Origin: Snowella sp031396835
Lineage (GTDB): Bacteria; Cyanobacteriota; Cyanobacteriia; Cyanobacteriales; Microcystaceae
NCBI GenBank assembly: GCA_031396835.1
Contig: JANNLO010000002.1
Location: forward strand, 1 to 15,103
Direction of reading: 5' to 3'
Length of the DNA: 15,103 nt
The position numbers and the translations under genes are program-made. Below, one piece after another: positions 14,525 through 15,103 of the stretch (its first letter is position 1; each line of letters opens with the position of its first letter). Under the pieces are notes generated by a model. The model saw only the letters and a list, made by a program, of their open reading frames with translations. It had not been told where the DNA came from and searched no databases.

Positions 14525-14591
14525 TATACTAATAAGTATTTTTACTAAAGAACAAAGTCCCATTAGAAAAAATATTCTAAAAACGCCTTTG

Positions 14592-14838
14592 TATACGCCT
14601 ATGAGTAGCAATGGAACGATTTTGTACGCTAAGGCTACATCTCTTGCCATGCATGGGTTTCAGACATCGGTATTTCTAAATCTCTTTTTTCCAGAGCATA
14701 ATTTTAACTTATTCAAAAACTTGTCTAACATGATTTTACAGAGAAAATACATAAGTAAATATTATGATGAAAGAACAAGTTTTAGCGATCTTTTTTCTTA
14801 GCGTACAAAACGGTTCCATTGCTACTCAAGGGCGTATA
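14592..14838. mobile_element. 247-bp miniature element with Tn3-like inverted ends
   Basis: The 42-bp ends at 14592-14633 and 14797-14838 are inverted copies matching at 38 positions. Counting back 38 bp from the inner end, the left arm carries TGGAACGA and ends in ACGCTAAG, at the same positions as TGGAACGA and ACGTTAAG in the 38-bp end of Tn3. The outermost bases (TATACGCC) differ from the GGGG of Tn3. The 163-bp interior has no credible gene and I see nothing else in it. Its size and structure suit a Tn3-derived miniature inverted-repeat element needing a transposase in trans. No convincing 5-bp target duplication is visible: CTTTG on the left, GTCTG on the right. TATA occurs at both outer edges. 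Confidence 0.7.
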
Positions 14839-14886
14839 GTCTGCCCTGACTGGCGGTCATAAGAACAAATAACAGTTGAACCATAC

Positions 14887-14915
14887 AAAAAAATCCTCCC
14901 AATTAGATTGAGAGG
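14887..14915 (-). terminator. rho-independent terminator
   Basis: Read on the - strand, CCTCTCAAT and ATTGGGAGG pair over 9 bp (one G-U) around a CTA loop, followed by ATTTTTTT. It begins 46 bp after the stop codon of the gene entering from the right edge and should end that transcript. The rest of 14839-14960 holds nothing else I recognise. Confidence 0.85.
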
Positions 14916-14960
14916 TTAAAGTAAGTTCATTGTTGATAAAAGAGTTAATAAATCAAATGA

Positions 14961-15103
14961 TTAACCAATAAAAGGTGTGTGTGCAAAACCAAAAAGCTGA
15001 GGATGACTGAAACAGAAAGCCCATAGACCTCCTGCTACAGCGATCGCAAGTAAAGCATTAGTAAAAAAGCGTCCCGATTCAGGATTAACACCTAAACCTT
15101 TGT
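14961..15103 (-). CDS. C-terminus of an unidentified small membrane protein (partial)
   Basis: The frame enters from the right edge and gives 46 complete codons to a TAA at 14961-14963. Residues FFTNALLAIAVAGGLWAFCF form a credible membrane segment, preceded by a polar KGLGVNPESGR and followed by SHPQLFGFAHTPFIG at the C-terminus. The good terminator 46 bp downstream supports a real gene. A HIP1 octamer lies in the membrane segment codons. I do not recognise the family. The general look (short tail, one helix, aromatic C-terminus) resembles cyanobacterial thylakoid small subunits, but no assignment is justified. Confidence 0.6.
   Translation of the reverse strand, partial: KGLGVNPESGRFFTNALLAIAVAGGLWAFCFSHPQLFGFAHTPFIG

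Noticed and set aside
14453..14591. A CRISPR array or replication origin iterons at the AGTGCAAA repeats
   Set aside because: The 8-bp units are far too short and have no spacers, so they are not CRISPR. No replication initiator gene is present in the window, and the repeats flank parA and the ribbon-helix-helix gene, so a partition or operator site is the simpler reading.
14484..14801. A 105-codon + strand open frame across the miniature element
   Set aside because: It runs through the octamer array and the left inverted end, has no Shine-Dalgarno and no recognisable motif, and stops inside the right inverted end. It is better explained as chance in AT-rich DNA.

Overview
The window is cyanobacterial. 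The octamer GCGATCGC (HIP1), which is extremely over-represented in many cyanobacterial genomes, occurs about 15 times in 15.1 kb, against less than one expected by chance. The gene content (type I restriction-modification, paired recombinases, a small parA/parB-type cassette, a toxin-antitoxin remnant and a miniature transposon) is accessory DNA. A cyanobacterial plasmid or an integrated plasmid-like island fits best. I cannot name the species from the sequence.

Layout. Positions 1-291 hold the possible tail of an upstream gene and a possible promoter. At 292-1137 lies a PD-(D/E)XK nuclease-fold protein. It is followed by an intergenic stretch with two inverted repeats, one predicting a very stable RNA hairpin. 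From 1291 to 9092 there is a type I restriction-modification locus, all on the + strand: a single-TRD half-size HsdS, HsdM, an orphan antitoxin-like protein followed by a possible toxin remnant, a full two-TRD HsdS, HsdR, and a YgjP/SprT-like zinc metallopeptidase whose start overlaps the end of hsdR. Strand composition flips inside this locus: hsdM is G-rich, hsdS is AT-rich and hsdR is C-rich on the same strand. This suggests the locus was assembled from parts with different histories.

From 9099 to 13034 there are two divergently transcribed, unusually long (622 and 618 aa) paralogous tyrosine recombinases with complete catalytic residues. Their shared 210-bp intergenic region holds a 15-7-15 bp inverted repeat with the geometry of a tyrosine-recombinase crossover site. 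From 13101 to 14440 (- strand) there is a two-gene partition-type cassette, a ParA-like ATPase and a ribbon-helix-helix protein. It is bracketed by tandem octamer repeats of consensus AGTGCAA(A/T): four copies just past the 3' end and three upstream of the parA promoter. These are strong candidates for the partition/operator sites.

The right end has a 247-bp miniature element with 42-bp inverted ends resembling Tn3-family ends (14592-14838). Beyond it are a rho-independent terminator and the C-terminus of an unidentified membrane protein, both on the - strand.

Working hypothesis: the recombinase pair plus the par cassette form a maintenance module (resolution or integration plus segregation), and the type I system with its accessory genes is a defence and selfish-maintenance cargo on the same replicon. 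The least described parts are the recombinase pair with its candidate site and the octamer-flanked par cassette.
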